A stretch of DNA of 64,000 bases, from contig NC_089795.1 in the NCBI RefSeq assembly GCF_040412425.1, positions 81,616,163-81,680,162 on the forward strand, given 5' to 3'. Shown here one piece after another: positions 45,046 to 56,540 of this stretch (its first letter is position 1; each line of letters opens with the position of its first letter). Made by a program: the position numbers and the translations under genes. This stretch comes from Macrobrachium rosenbergii. Lineage: Eukaryota; Arthropoda; Malacostraca; Decapoda; Palaemonidae. The notes beneath the pieces were generated by a model, which saw only the letters and a list, made by a program, of their open reading frames with translations, did not search any database and was not told the origin of the DNA.

Positions 45046-45114
45046 GTATATGCAGTATATATATAATTTTATCTTTATCATTTACACAATTATCTGTGCA
45101 TTAGCAATTGGCCG

Positions 45115-45276
45115 ACAGGTTCATTTGAAACCGGATGGATTCAGCGGAGCGTTATTTATTCAATAAAGCTACAAGCTCTCCAGGACTTAACAATGAGGAC
45201 TGTTAGTCCTGAAAAAGTTTGTGACTTATTGAATAAATATCTCCGCCAGATACCATCCAGTTTCGATGAGGTCCTG
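45115..45276. repeat. Nearly loop-less 162-bp foldback between (AT)n tracts
   Basis: The left arm ACAGGTTCATTTGAAACCGG (45115), GATGGATTCAGCGGAG, TTATTTATTCAATAA faces the right arm TTATTGAATAAATATCTCCG, CCAGATACCATCCAG, TTTCGATGAGGTCCTGT (to 45276). The inner parts CCAGGACTTAACA and TGTTAGTCCTGA also pair. TA-rich sequence lies on both sides (to about 45070, and from about 45279). Confidence 0.85.
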
Positions 45277-45278
45277 TC

Positions 45279-45410
45279 ATTATATACAGTATGTATATAT
45301 ATATATAGCAGTATACATTATTGTTATCACACATACATACATTACCAACTGTATATATATGTGTGTGTGTGTGTGTGCGCGCGTGTTTGTATGTCAGCGT
45401 ATGTGCGTCC
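45279..45410. repeat. (AT)n and (GT)n microsatellites
   Basis: TATATACAGTATG and TA tracts, then (TG)n at about 45361-45380 merging into GCGCGCG. Frames across it are artefacts. Confidence 0.9.
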
Positions 45411-45779
45411 ATACACACGAGCAACGTGAGTAATCAGAACACCTTCCTTTTACGATCAATAAACCTGAATGACACGGGGACGCATTTGTATATGCAGGAT
45501 AAGGAGGAACAAAAATGCTTATATCCATTTTCGCTCAGCTGGCCAAACAAAGGCGCATAAGGAAAACACAGAAGGTGTAGGTTCTGAAAATAAGCCTCCG
45601 GCCAGATACGATCGTGTAGCCGAAGCTTGTTTACCTACAGAAGCATCGACAGAGAACGTTCGTTGGTTCGTAGTCGGGTAATTGTTTTCAAGCTTAGGGA
45701 AATCACCAGAATCTCTTATTCTAAGGTGTTTTGTTATGATCGTTAGCGTGGACAGAATTCTTGTTCTTATATACAAGCT

Positions 45780-45847
45780 GTGAGAAGAAGAAGAAGAAGA
45801 GGAGGAGGAGGAGGAGAAGAAGAGAAAGAGGAAGAAGAAGAAGAAGA

Positions 45848-45885
<38 letters not shown>

Positions 45886-45978
45886 AAAAATCAAGCATGG
45901 ACAGGATTTAGCAGTCCATAGAAGAAGAAGAAGAGGAGGAGAAGAAGAAGAAGAAGAAGAAGAAGAAGAAGAAGAAGA

Positions 45979-46034
<56 letters not shown>

Positions 46035-46071
46035 AAATATTAAGCTTGCAAAGGAGTTGGTGGTTCATGAT

Positions 46072-46124
<53 letters not shown>

Positions 46125-46200
46125 AAAAAAAGGAGTTGGCAGTCCATAGAAGAAGAAGAGGAGAGAGAGAGGGGGAGAGAGAGAGATCAAAAATCAAGCT
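45780..46200. repeat. (GAA)n/(GA)n-spacer tandem array, about 4 units
   Basis: The spacer AAAAATCAAGC(A/T)(T/C)GGA, AAGGATTTAGCAGTCCATAG alternates with (GAA)n and (GA)n tracts. The 156-codon Arg/Glu frame and its Ser/Leu antisense are translated repeat. Confidence 0.9.
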
Positions 46201-46640
46201 CGGAAAGGATTTAACAGTCTACGAAACGTGAAAAAAGTAGCCATCAGCAACGTGCAAACAAAGAAATCGTTACAAAGATACACGACGCTAACGAAGAAAA
46301 ATCAAGCCAACAAACCATCAAACGAGAATAACAATCCGAGATGATTTGTCCTGGCGAACTACAATAAAGAAAAAAAGTCCCACCAATAAACTCTGTGTGA
46401 CTGCCTGTTGCGTCGTAGAGCTACAGTTTTTTTTTCTTTTTTCTTTTTTTTACCTCCCGGTTTGGGTGAAGAGCCGAGCCAAGGGTTCGTTTTTTCCACC
46501 ATTTTCGTTTTTTTTTCTTCCTCTTCTTTCTGGTTGTCAAAGGCAACGCTAACGATACGTGTTATGACGTACAAGGATGAGGTGTTTATTTCAGGTGTTG
46601 CGATTTGAATCCCTCGTTAAACTTTTTTCCATCTTTTAAT
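46201..46640. other. Unique sequence, no gene seen
   Basis: Includes facing T-rich runs (46427-46450, 46508-46517). Overlapping frames on both strands have no recognised domain. Confidence 0.35.
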
Positions 46641-46650
46641 TATATATATA

Positions 46651-46692
<42 letters not shown>

Positions 46693-46800
46693 TATATATA
46701 TATATATATATAGCATATATATATATAATATATATATGTAATATATATATATGTACATATATGTAATATATATACAGTATATGTATATATATATTTTTGG
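46641..46800. repeat. (CA)n-(AT)n compound microsatellite
   Basis: (AC)n at about 46651-46685, then TA tracts with GTAATAT and GTACATAT interruptions. Confidence 0.95.
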
Positions 46801-47410
46801 TGGTGTGTATATTTGGTCGCTCTTTATCTTGGAGTGTTTATGGTGCATAATAATTGCGCCATTCGACTCATTCATTTCTGTGCTATTCCTGAGTAGGCTA
46901 CTTACTGCATAATTTACAATCATTATATTTTCAAAATATAACTTTTTTCTGCGAACTTAAAAATACTTCTCGCTGCAAGAAACTGAAGTGAAAAAAAGTA
47001 AGATTTTAAGAATAATTCCAACGCTTCTGTAAGACGCCGTTACTGAAAATTACTGAAAGATGTGTCAAAATTCTTTTGATAAGGCAAAAACGAAAGAAGA
47101 AAAAAACTCAAGGCGGTAGATGTATAGAATTTCTCCAAAGGAAAGGTGAAGACATCATAAATTTCTGTCTTTACAAATATTTTTTCAGGAGCTTCATTCG
47201 AAGAAATGTGAGAAAAAAGTTAAAGTTTTCGTTTTATGATGTATAAGAATATTTCTTCATTTAGGTCGTCCATTAAAATGAATGGAAAACTTTGGTTATT
47301 CCTGTCATCATCAGATTGTGCTCAAGATGTCTTCCAATTGCAATATAATGTTGATCGGCCTCTCCTTCATAATTTATTATTCTCTTATTCTGAACGTATT
47401 TATATGTAAT
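46800..47410. other. Unique AT-rich sequence, no gene seen
   Basis: No repeat family recognised. The 126-codon plus frame starting at 47282 becomes a Tyr-Ile microsatellite after about 40 codons. Confidence 0.4.
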
Positions 47411-47411
47411 T

Positions 47412-47414
<3 letters not shown>

Positions 47415-47497
<83 letters not shown>

Positions 47498-47516
47498 TTT
47501 TACACTTTCATATATA

Positions 47517-47590
<74 letters not shown>

Positions 47591-47726
47591 GTATATATAT
47601 ATATATTAAGAATTTTCATCACACACCGTGACATTTTTTTATACACAAACATTAAGGTATAATATCATTTATTATCCAATTCGCTTTTACCTTTAGTGGA
47701 TATTAAACGTTATTTGTAGCTTAATG

Positions 47727-47796
<70 letters not shown>
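47415..47796. repeat. (AT)n microsatellites, three tracts
   Basis: TA tracts at about 47416-47490, 47508-47606 and 47728-47796, with a 120-bp unique spacer before the last. Confidence 0.96.
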
Positions 47797-47837
47797 GAGC
47801 AATTATATTGTTACATTTGTGTGTGAATGAGTATGTG

Positions 47838-47980
47838 TTGTTGTTTAGTGGAAGAGTACTTAGCCTGCATTTGCAAGGTCCGTGTAAGCGCTTGGCCTGC
47901 TACCACCAGCTGTGAATGGGTACCAGCGTTAGCTTGGGATTAAGGAAAAAGGCATAGGAATAGCACCATTGTCTATAAAG
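47838..47980 (+). mobile_element. Possible tRNA-derived SINE relic
   Basis: TTTAGTGGAAGAGTACTTAG CCTGCATTTGCAAGGTCC resembles the D-arm and anticodon-arm half of an alanine-type tRNA (AGTGGTAGAGCRCT, TGCAT loop). The B-box half is not recognisable, so this is at most a decayed SINE. Confidence 0.3.
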
Positions 47981-48056
47981 ACTGGTTGAAATACCGAAAA
48001 CCCTCCCTTTTGATGAAATGCCCTACAGAAGGCAAATATCTTAGGGTTGTGTACAC

Positions 48057-48058
48057 AT

Positions 48059-48121
<63 letters not shown>

Positions 48122-48125
48122 CACA
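48057..48125. repeat. (CA)n-(AT)n compound microsatellite
   Basis: (AC)n at about 48056-48080, then (AT)n to about 48117. Confidence 0.96.
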
Positions 48126-48466
48126 TACACATATGAATGTATATTTATATGTGTGTATATATTAATTATTCCTCCTTGGTTAAAGGGCACTAATTACGAT
48201 TTGCATTCCAACCGCCTGGGAACGATTGAAGACTGTTTCCTGAAAAATCCTATTTTTCCCTGTTGACCTTAGGAGTGAATTAATTACCTGATTGTTAGTT
48301 AAGTACGACAGGCAGCAATCAGTTGTGGAGTGTACGTGGGGATACAACCTCATCTTAAAATACTTTGTGAGAACTGGGTGGCAACCCCGTAGAATTAATT
48401 CCTATAACAGGAATTTATTATTTATTAATTATTCCCTCAACTTGTGCAAGGTCTGTGTACACATAC

Positions 48467-48467
<1 letters not shown>

Positions 48468-48535
<68 letters not shown>

Positions 48536-48550
48536 GTATATATGGATATG

Positions 48551-48624
<74 letters not shown>

Positions 48625-48633
48625 GGATGTAAT

Positions 48634-48673
<40 letters not shown>

Positions 48674-48713
48674 GCATACGTACACACATGTATGTATATA
48701 TATATACATACAT

Positions 48714-48762
<49 letters not shown>
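48468..48762. repeat. (AT)n microsatellite cluster
   Basis: Four TA tracts within 295 bp separated by GTATATATGGATATGTTTAT-like and CATACGTACACACATG spacers. All the frames here are artefacts. Confidence 0.96.
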
Positions 48763-48764
<2 letters not shown>

Positions 48765-48769
48765 TATAA

Positions 48770-49188
48770 ATCGTGTACGTTCAAATCCTTAAAATGATAT
48801 AATAAACTGTAGCCTACTAGATATTGCCATACCTTTATATTCATATGTACAAATATTTTCTTAAAGTAACAATTTGTAAATCAATTCCAGATTATTTAAA
48901 GCATTTTCAATGGAAATACTAGTAAAATACTATTATTTGTCGTATTGTTTAAGGAATAGTGGCAAAAAATAAATCTGCTCTCGTTATGAACTTATGTAGC
49001 CATCTGACATTTTCATTATTCAGGACTTCCAGATTTCTTCAGTTCACTTATTGTAATGACCAGAAAAAGAAAATCTGAATATGAACACAATAACTATAAG
49101 GAAGGGAGAAAATATAAAATATTCCTCTCTTATAAATGAAAGTTCATAAAGATTGGCATTCTGTTATATAATGCTGCTTATTATAGAT

Positions 49189-49190
<2 letters not shown>
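48770..49190. other. Unique AT-rich sequence, no gene seen
   Basis: No repeat, RNA gene or coding frame recognised. Confidence 0.45.

Positions 49191-49192
<2 letters not shown>

Positions 49193-49263
<71 letters not shown>
49193..49263. repeat. (CT)n microsatellite
   Basis: A pure CT run of about 70 bp. Confidence 0.97.
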
Positions 49264-49266
<3 letters not shown>

Positions 49267-49699
49267 GAGTGGCAATTAGTAATAATCAGTTCAAGTATGT
49301 AGGTGAGGGTTTAACTTTTTAGATATTAGTGCTTAATATATATTATCTCTTTCCCCCTTCTATCTGAGGTTATGTAATAGGGAATTGAACTAAGTAAGCC
49401 TGGCATTAGCCGTTATGTAACAGTGATTGCATCTGTTATACTCTCTGGTGAGAGTAATCTTAGGTCGTGTCAGATCATGGTAATATGGTACCATTTGCAA
49501 GGTGGTAAATCTACATTAATGGTAGGGCATATTCCTGTTTCGGGTGTAACTACATAACGGTGTATTGTAATTAAGTTTTAAAGTAGTAATAAAACATGTA
49601 AGCCAAGTGCTTTTGTGTACTGAGCAGAAATGTGTATTTTTATTTATTTTTTTACATATTTAAGTTCTTGGCCTGTTGTTTAATTTTTCAATTGTGTAT

Positions 49700-49700
49700 T

Positions 49701-49774
<74 letters not shown>

Positions 49775-49818
49775 CATACATACATACATACATACATACA
49801 TACATACATACATACATG
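49700..49818. repeat. (AT)n and (CATA)n microsatellite
   Basis: TA tracts to about 49773, then about 11 CATA units, abutting the half-foldback at 49826. Confidence 0.96.
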
Positions 49819-49825
49819 CATGTAT

Positions 49826-49950
49826 AGTCCTTTACTTGAGTCTGCTAAGTAAAGGACCATAAGTCGAAAGGCCTTGCAGCACTCCATTGTTTCTCTTTCC
49901 TTCGTGGGTTTTGTCGTTATTTATATATTCATCACGTTCCATATTTTCGT
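49826..49950 (+). repeat. Half copy of the 36.9 kb foldback
   Basis: Carries the inner hairpin GTCCTTTACTT (49827-49837) / AAGTAAAGGAC (49847-49857) and the right arm GTCGAAAGGCCTTGCAGCAC TCCATTGTTTCTC, as at 36.9 kb. The outer left arm (CACTGGAGTGC) is missing and (CATA)n takes its place. Confidence 0.82.
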
Positions 49951-49979
49951 GATTCAGTTATACATGTACAAACACACAT

Positions 49980-50004
49980 ATATACAATATTTATATATAT
50001 ATAA

Positions 50005-50062
<58 letters not shown>

Positions 50063-50100
50063 GTGTGTGTATGTATATTATATATACATATATGAGTATG
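49980..50100. repeat. (AT)n microsatellite
   Basis: TA-rich from about 49977, pure at about 50015-50052, then TGTGTGTATGTA variants. Confidence 0.94.
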
Positions 50101-50469
50101 TGTGTGCGCGCATGGTTGCAAGTGCTTGTCAGAAATGATATATTAATATCTTATTATTTGTTTCGCATATAATACGACTAATTTTTAACGGGAGTAAATA
50201 CGAACACTGTCTAGGACGAAGCAATTTCCCGTTGTTTATCGCGAAGAAAACCCGTTTTTTTTTTTCTTCCCTTCCATTTTTGGGCCGCTCTATTTTTTGC
50301 TTTTAGACTGAAAGTTGTCATTCACTGATGTCTGCACGTGCTGATCAAATTAGACTTTCCTCATTCCACCTTTGTCCTGTCTTCAGTTTGATAGGTTCGT
50401 TATTTTCGCTTCTGAGAGAACAGTCTGAACTTACTCTCCTTCAGCTGTCAACTTCATCAGTATATCAAG

Positions 50470-50766
<297 letters not shown>

Positions 50767-51027
50767 TGTGCTTATATGTATGTAACATCTCTATATGTTA
50801 GGATATTTTTGGGATAACCGATATATGATATAAAATACCTTCAGTGAATTATTGCTCTCTTGTCCCATGGCGAGAGTCAGGTCCAGCTGGCCCATCTGAA
50901 AGTATCTGGATTTGGGCCCCGAGCTCAAGACGGGAGCATTTGCTGCCCTGACACCCCTTAAGGTAAAGACTAGATTTGCTGTCCAAAACTATGGCCTTGC
51001 TCATAATGAACACCAGAAATCATCGGA

Positions 51028-51320
51028 TAAGCTTGTCAAAAACTAGTGGCAATGGCAAGGGCATTCGTTTACTATGATCTTCAAGCTACAAGGAACGCTC
51101 TGTCCTTTAGTACATTTGTTAAATGAAGTTAAGAAAGTATCTGATGTACTATGATGAAGTTTCATGAGTGCGAACTTGTTAAAAACTAGTGGGCAATGGC
51201 AGGGGCTTTTGCTAACTAGGATCTGCACACTACCTGCAACGCTGTATCCTTTAGTACATTTATTAAATGAAATTAAGAAAGCATCTAGATTTACTACTGT
51301 AAAGTTGCTTGAATACGAAC
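51028..51320. repeat. 145-bp tandem duplication upstream of LINE remains
   Basis: GCTTGTCAAAAACTAGTGGC...CTTTAGTACATTTGTTAAAT GAAGTTAAGAAAG (51028-51170) is repeated as CTTGTTAAAAACTAGTGGGC...CTTTAGTACATTTATTAAAT GAAATTAAGAAAG (51174-51320), about 80 percent identical. Confidence 0.8.
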
Positions 51321-51717
51321 ATCGAATGGCTTTTGCAGTTCAGTATCGAAATAGATTTTTTAGTGTTAAAACCGTACATGAGGTGGAACAAACAATCACT
51401 GAGGACTGATTTAGCACCAAGAAAAGTATCAATCTCCTGGAAAAGAAGTACCCGGATATGGGTTAACAAGACAGAAGCATCAGATGAGACCTGGAATACA
51501 ATAGAGAGCAGAGAAAACCAAAAGATACTTGTAGACAAATTTCAGGGATGGATGAGAACTCAAAGTGGGAGGTGCTGAGCACTCAAAACTAAATAATGAA
51601 GTAAAACGAGGAGCGAGAATACATATAAGAAAGAATATTTGGACAAGCAGGCTGATGATATGTACAAAGCCATGTCCTCTTGGAGTGGCATTGGTGTTAT
51701 CCTGTCAGAAAAGAGGG

Positions 51718-51796
<79 letters not shown>

Positions 51797-52525
51797 CAGA
51801 AGACGAAGAGAGACAATGCTGATCAGAACATTTTTGTGAGGTCATGAATAAAAACTAAGAGGGGGAATAATTTAACTGATAAACCAGAGCTGATAAAGAC
51901 CGGAATGTGCTAAATAAAGAATTCACACTTTTTGAAGTGGAAAATAATGAAGTCACACAAGAGATGGCAAACACCAAATCATGGTGAAATCAGTGCAGAA
52001 ATGACTTTAGGTGAAATTGAAATGACAATGTCTTGCACTTACTGGACTGATTGCAGGACGTGAAATGAGGAAACAAAGGCTGACGATTGGGAATTGTTAG
52101 ACAGCTAGACTGTCAAAGGATAGTGACCTGACTGACTGAGATAACTATGGAGGCATTGCATTTACTTCAGTTATACTGAAACAATTCAGTATGCTGCTTC
52201 TCAATACGCTGGGAAAAAATTAACAAAAGCTTAGAGATAAACAAGCTGATCTTAGAAAAGGTAAGAGTTGCTCAGATCAGATATTTGTGTTAAGGTATAT
52301 TGTGCAACACTTCAAGAGATTTGAATAAATTCGTAAGAGATGTCAAGCTGTTTTTAGAAAAGAAGGATATGCACTGATCAAATGTTTGTGTTAAGATATA
52401 TTGTGCAACAGTGTAAGGAATTAAAAAAAACTAGAAATCCCCTTTTGACGACTTTTCTAGATTACGAGATGGCATTTGATAATGTCCACAAACCAATATT
52501 ATGTCACCTTCCTTGTTTGCCATTC
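51270..52525 (+). pseudogene. Decayed non-LTR retrotransposon (endonuclease-RT linker through RT palm motif A)
   Basis: Collinear but frameshifted LINE ORF2 pieces: HRMAFAVQYRNRF (51318-51358, cf. R.FA..L.NRF), ETWNTIESRENQK (51486), SKLNNEVKRGAR (51581-51617), KEYLDKQADDMYKAMSSW (51630-51683), EHFCEVMN (51825-51849, cf. W.EHFE.LLN), DLTD then DNYGGIAFTSVILKQF (52124-52189, cf. GD...C.NWRGI.L.S...K), QADLRKGKSCSDQIFVLRY (52242-52300, cf. QAGFRKGRSC.DQI), a second QAVFRKEG block (52343), and FLDYEMAFDNVHKPIL (52453-52500, palm motif A). An (AAT)n tract of about 75 bp interrupts it at 51720-51795. Many stops; non-functional. The RKGRSC type points to a RTE- or Jockey-like clade different from the 44 kb copy. 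Confidence 0.85.
51720..51795. repeat. (AAT)n microsatellite inside a LINE pseudogene
   Basis: About 25 AAT units splitting the linker region of the LINE remains. Frames read as poly-Ile or poly-Asn. Confidence 0.96.
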
Positions 52526-52980
52526 TCCTGCATTTTATAATAAAAAAAAAGTGGTCGGAAAAGGAAAGGAAGATTTCCATAGAAATAACTATAGACAGCT
52601 GACAAACTTATATCACTCCTGTAGTCTGAGTCTCGATAACTGACAAAAAATAGTAAAAATTAATTGAAAGTTTAAGAGGACAGTTTACAGTTCCTGTAAA
52701 AGTGTAAAAATAATTACTTCATTCTAAAGAGACATTCTGCAGTGCTACATGTAAGTAGGACTGCAGTAGGCAGCGGAAAGTTAATGGAAAAAGGAGCTGA
52801 AGAAATATACTGAAAGCACATCAGCGACAACACGCAAGCAACTCGAAGGAAAAGTTTTACTGCCTTCGTATTTTCGTGTCAACACTGAAGGTCGAGAACT
52901 TAATGTAACATGCGACGCGTGGCGATAGTTAATTATTTCTATCATGTAATTTCAGTTTTTTTTTTAAGATAAACTGGTAA

Positions 52981-53397
52981 AAGAAGGGTGAAGTATGAAT
53001 AGTGGAGCTTAATCTCCCGGCCTCTTGAAGAATGGAAGGTTATTCGTGTCAGGAAAAACGGAAGTAGGAAGAAATGTCCAAAGTCTGACAGTAGACGGTA
53101 CATTATCCCGGCGTGCTGAAGAAGGGTGAAGGATAAATAGTGGATCTTAATCTCCCGGCCTCTTGAAGAATAGAAGGTTATACGTGTCAGGGAAAACGGG
53201 AGTAGGAAGAGATATCCAAAGTCTGACAGTAGAGGGTACATTATCCTGGCGTCTTGAAGAAGGATCAAGGATAAATAGTAAGGCATAACGACCCGGCCTC
53301 TTGAAGAATGGAAGGTTATTTGTGCCACGGAAAACGGAAGTAGGAAGAGATATCCAAAGTCTGACAGTAGAGGGTACATTATCCCGGCGAGTTTCCA
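52981..53397 (-). repeat. 138-bp tandem repeat x3 with an open minus-strand frame
   Basis: The phrase CCTCTTGAAGAAT occurs at 53021, 53159 and 53297, so the unit is exactly 138 bp. On the minus strand one frame stays open through all three copies (52942-53418), giving three 46-residue repeats beginning MYPLLSDFGYLFLLPF / MYRLLSDFGHFFLLPF. The unit length is a multiple of three, so openness in one unit implies openness in all. There is no ATG at the frame's 5' end, splice site or known domain. Treat it as a tandem repeat unless transcription is shown. Confidence 0.8.
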
Positions 53398-53399
53398 GT

Positions 53400-54350
53400 T
53401 GGACGAGAGAAATTGCAAAAAGCCGACAAACGCTTTCCAAACCCTGTCTGATTTTTCCAGAAATAGTTGGCGGCAGCTTAATTCAGCTTCATTAATCCTC
53501 CTTCTCTCTCCCCCGTTCGTTGTAAAAGAAGCAATAAAACCATTTTCCTGTCGTATTCAATCTTTCTTCTTCGTCTTATCTTTGCATCGTGGAGAAAACA
53601 TCTTTCTTTCTTTCGTTTTTTTTTTGCCTTCACTTTTCTCAATTGCCCTTCTTTGATCTAAGATTGAAAACGCTTTTTCCATCTGTGTTTGTAATTCATT
53701 TGATATCTTTTGTTGTCGAAGAGATTCATGTTTTCTCTTTTTCAGTTTATTTCTCTCGTCATTAAAGAGGCTGATAAGAAAAAGAGGAAGCAAAAGAGAT
53801 AATTCATTCGGACTTTGCTTCAAAGACGCAGAAAAGTCGTTAGGAGGAAATAGACTGCTTTTGAACTTCAAAAACGATCGTTTACAGTAATGTTATCAAG
53901 TTCCGGATCATTAATTGTAAGGCTTACGTTCTTTGTCGACATTCGTAATGCTTAAATTTAGAGTAGTGTTTTTCTGTTTCGTAATCAGTATTAAAAATTT
54001 TTCATTTTTGAATTATTGACGATGTTTCACTTCGATCGCTAATTGCAGGTTTTAATTTAAGATCGTTTTTGATATATTCTATTCAAAGGTTGTTAAATAA
54101 AGAAACATTCATTTAAAAATAATAATCCAGAAATGAAATATTGTAGAACGCCCTTTTGAAATAAAATGCTTGAAACAATTATTTTGAACGGAAATATTGT
54201 AAATAATGAATTTTAAATAAAACTACTCTATTTAACATCAGGTACTTCATTTAAAAGTCACTGCTTACAATATCTAATTTCTAAGTAATTTTTTCAGTAT
54301 TAAATTTCACAAGGGTTATCTAAAATATTTCATTTCAGGATTATTATTTG
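53400..54350. other. Unique sequence, no gene seen
   Basis: Pyrimidine-rich at 53490-53690. The minus frame at 53557-53871 (104 codons, Lys-rich, TTG start) is antisense to it and unconvincing. AT-rich after 53900. Confidence 0.35.
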
Positions 54351-54357
54351 CTATATT

Positions 54358-54472
54358 CTCTCATGATTCTTATATTCTTCATTATAGCTCTTCATAATTC
54401 TTATTTTCTTCATTGTAGCTCTTGATAATTCTTAGTGTCTTCATTACAGCTCTTCATAATTCTCATTTACAA
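54358..54472. repeat. Tandem repeat, ~35-bp unit x3
   Basis: TAATTCTTATTTTCTTCATT + GTAGCTCTTCA recurs three times with substitutions. Confidence 0.8.
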
Positions 54473-54474
54473 AT

Positions 54475-55200
54475 TCTTTACACATTAGAATCCGTCTTCC
54501 TCGGCATTTACTTAATCCTTCAACTACTGTCTTTTAATGACGCTAGTTGGTAATCACTTCAAGGGAGAAGTCCATTAATGATTTCCTGCCGGTTGATTGA
54601 TTTATATCAAACTAGCGTTACAGCGGAAAAGAACATCAGCGCCAGAATAAATGGACAGTCGTGATATGTGTATATACATATATATACATATATACATATA
54701 CATATATATACACACACGCACACACAATAGCTCACCAAACCGGCGCTGCCTGAGATAACTCTGAATGACAACCAATAAACTCTCTCTCTCTCTCTCTCTC
54801 TCTCTCCTGTTAAGATAGTTGCTTCAATTACATTGCCCAGCATTTTTAACATTTTATATTTCACCCCTTCTCACCCCCCATTTCAGATTATTATTCATGT
54901 CGGTACGTCAGATTAGGATCCAAATTTGCCTCATTATAACAACAGTTGTTCGGGTTAGAATGCTACTGACGTACAGAGCAATGAATTGCTTTTTTATTTT
55001 AGCATCATCCTTCGTTAACTTTAAGAGTGTTACTTTTGTGAAAATTAGCAGTTTGATTGCGTGGCCCCATCTTTGTTTTGTTTATTCTGTTTTTGAATAT
55101 TGGATTTCTCTTCTTGCTTCCGTTTTCACCAGATTGTTGACCCAGCATTACTATGGAGGCAGCTATATTGCTTATTGCTTATATCCAGAGTTGTAAATAG
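54475..55200. other. Mostly unique sequence with short SSRs, no gene seen
   Basis: TATATACA/CA repeats at about 54670-54727 and (CT)n at 54781-54807. The 125-codon plus frame from 54819 begins with TTG, is hydrophobic and has no recognisable domain. Confidence 0.35.
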
Positions 55201-55202
55201 TT

Positions 55203-55490
55203 AAGTGTACCTTAGTTTAACCAGACCACTGAGCTGATTTACAGCTCTCCTAGGGCTGGCCCGAAGGATTAGACTTATTTTACGTGGCTAAGAACCAGTT
55301 GGTTACCTAGCAACGGGACCTACAGCTTATTGTGGAATCCGAACCACATTATACTAAGAAATGAATTTCTACCACCAGAAATAAATTCCTCTAATTCTTC
55401 ATTGGCCGGCCGAAGACTCGAACGCGGGCCCAGCAGAGTGCTAGCCGAGAATTATACCAACCCATCCAACGAGGAACTTACTCCTTTTCG
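55203..55490 (-). mobile_element. Family B tRNA-derived SINE (copy 3)
   Basis: Reverse complement of the other copies: GTTTAACCAGACCACTGAGC, CTCTCCTAGGGCTGGCCCG, TGGAATCCGAACCACATTAT and GGCCGGCCGAAGACTCGAAC (decayed B box). The frame at 55330-55596 crosses it and is not a gene. Confidence 0.87.
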
Positions 55491-55494
55491 TTCT

Positions 55495-56025
55495 CTACTT
55501 CGGGCTTGGGCTAGATTGATTTACATGTTAAACAAAATTCTAGAATTTATCCTATTCGATTTTTTTATGCTACAAATATACGTGTCCTGTCAATAAATGG
55601 CTGTAATATTTAGGAAATTGCTTTTGTTATAAATTGCTTTTCATTTTGTCTAAGAGTTTGTGACGGTTAAAAAGTGAAAGGGGATAAATGTATGGATACA
55701 CTTTGTGTTTTATATTGTAGAATTAAACAAGCACAGCTTCTGGAAAAACCTGTTCGTTAGCACAGACCTTTTTGCATTATGGGTTACAAGCAGCATAATT
55801 GCCCTTTGGTCAGTCTCAGATAACGAGTGGCCATCTACAGTATGCTTTATGTATTAAACAATCCCTACGGAAAAGCCTGAACGAAAGGATCGAGAACACT
55901 CTTGATAACAAAATTAACAATTGTAATAACATTTATTCTGAAATATATGTTTGGGTTGTAAACAGAAGTTAGGACATCGAAGGTACAATCCTTTTCTGTT
56001 ATACTTGTGAAGATTTCGTGAACTA
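55495..56025. other. Unique sequence, no gene seen
   Basis: AT-rich sequence between a SINE and a family A copy, without shared repeats or useful frames. Confidence 0.4.
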
Positions 56026-56030
56026 TTTGA

Positions 56031-56323
56031 CCCCGTAGTGGCGCCGTCATTGCACCTCATGCGGTGCAATGTAGGCATTGCTAAGGTTCTTTGCAGCGTC
56101 CCTTCGGCCCCTAGCTGCAACCTCTTTCATTCCTTTTACTGAACCTCCGTCCATATTCGCTTTCTTCCATCTTACTTTCCACCCTCGCCTAACAATGGGA
56201 TTCATAGTGCAACTGCGAGGTTTTCCTCCTGTTACACCTTTCAAAATTTTTCGCTGTCAATTTCCGTTTCAGCGCTGAATGGCCTTAGTTGTCCCAGCGC
56301 TTGGCAATTATGCCTAAAATCTG
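56031..56323 (+). mobile_element. Family A interspersed repeat (copy 9)
   Basis: Full-length. The 5' inverted pair TTGCACCTCATGCGGTGCAA is especially clear: TTGCACC/GGTGCAA around TCATGC. It ends GTCCCAGCGCTTGGCAATTA TGCC. Confidence 0.87.
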
Positions 56324-56540
56324 TAAATCAATCAACCACGAATTGTTTGAGCTATAATATGACAGACGTGGAACTGTACATGAGTAGAACGAAGAGAGAA
56401 ACATCTAGGAGAGAGAAAAAAAGCAAAAAACAAAACGACATGAGAGTAATTTCCAGGACATGGTGAATTTGGAATCCGGTAAGCTTAGGACGAAGGAATA
56501 TTGGATGTAAGGATTATTCCGGATACGGCTGGCGAGGACA

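Noticed and set aside
45721..46231. 156-158 codon Arg/Glu and Ser/Leu frames on opposite strands
   Set aside because: Caused by (GAA)n and (GA)n tracts; the spacer copies are not in a constant frame.
53557..53871. 104-codon Lys-rich minus frame resembling a coiled coil
   Set aside because: Antisense of a CT/TTT-rich stretch, TTG start, no conserved motif.
54819..55196. 125-codon hydrophobic plus frame
   Set aside because: Starts with TTG, T-rich sequence yields spurious hydrophobic residues, and no family is recognised.
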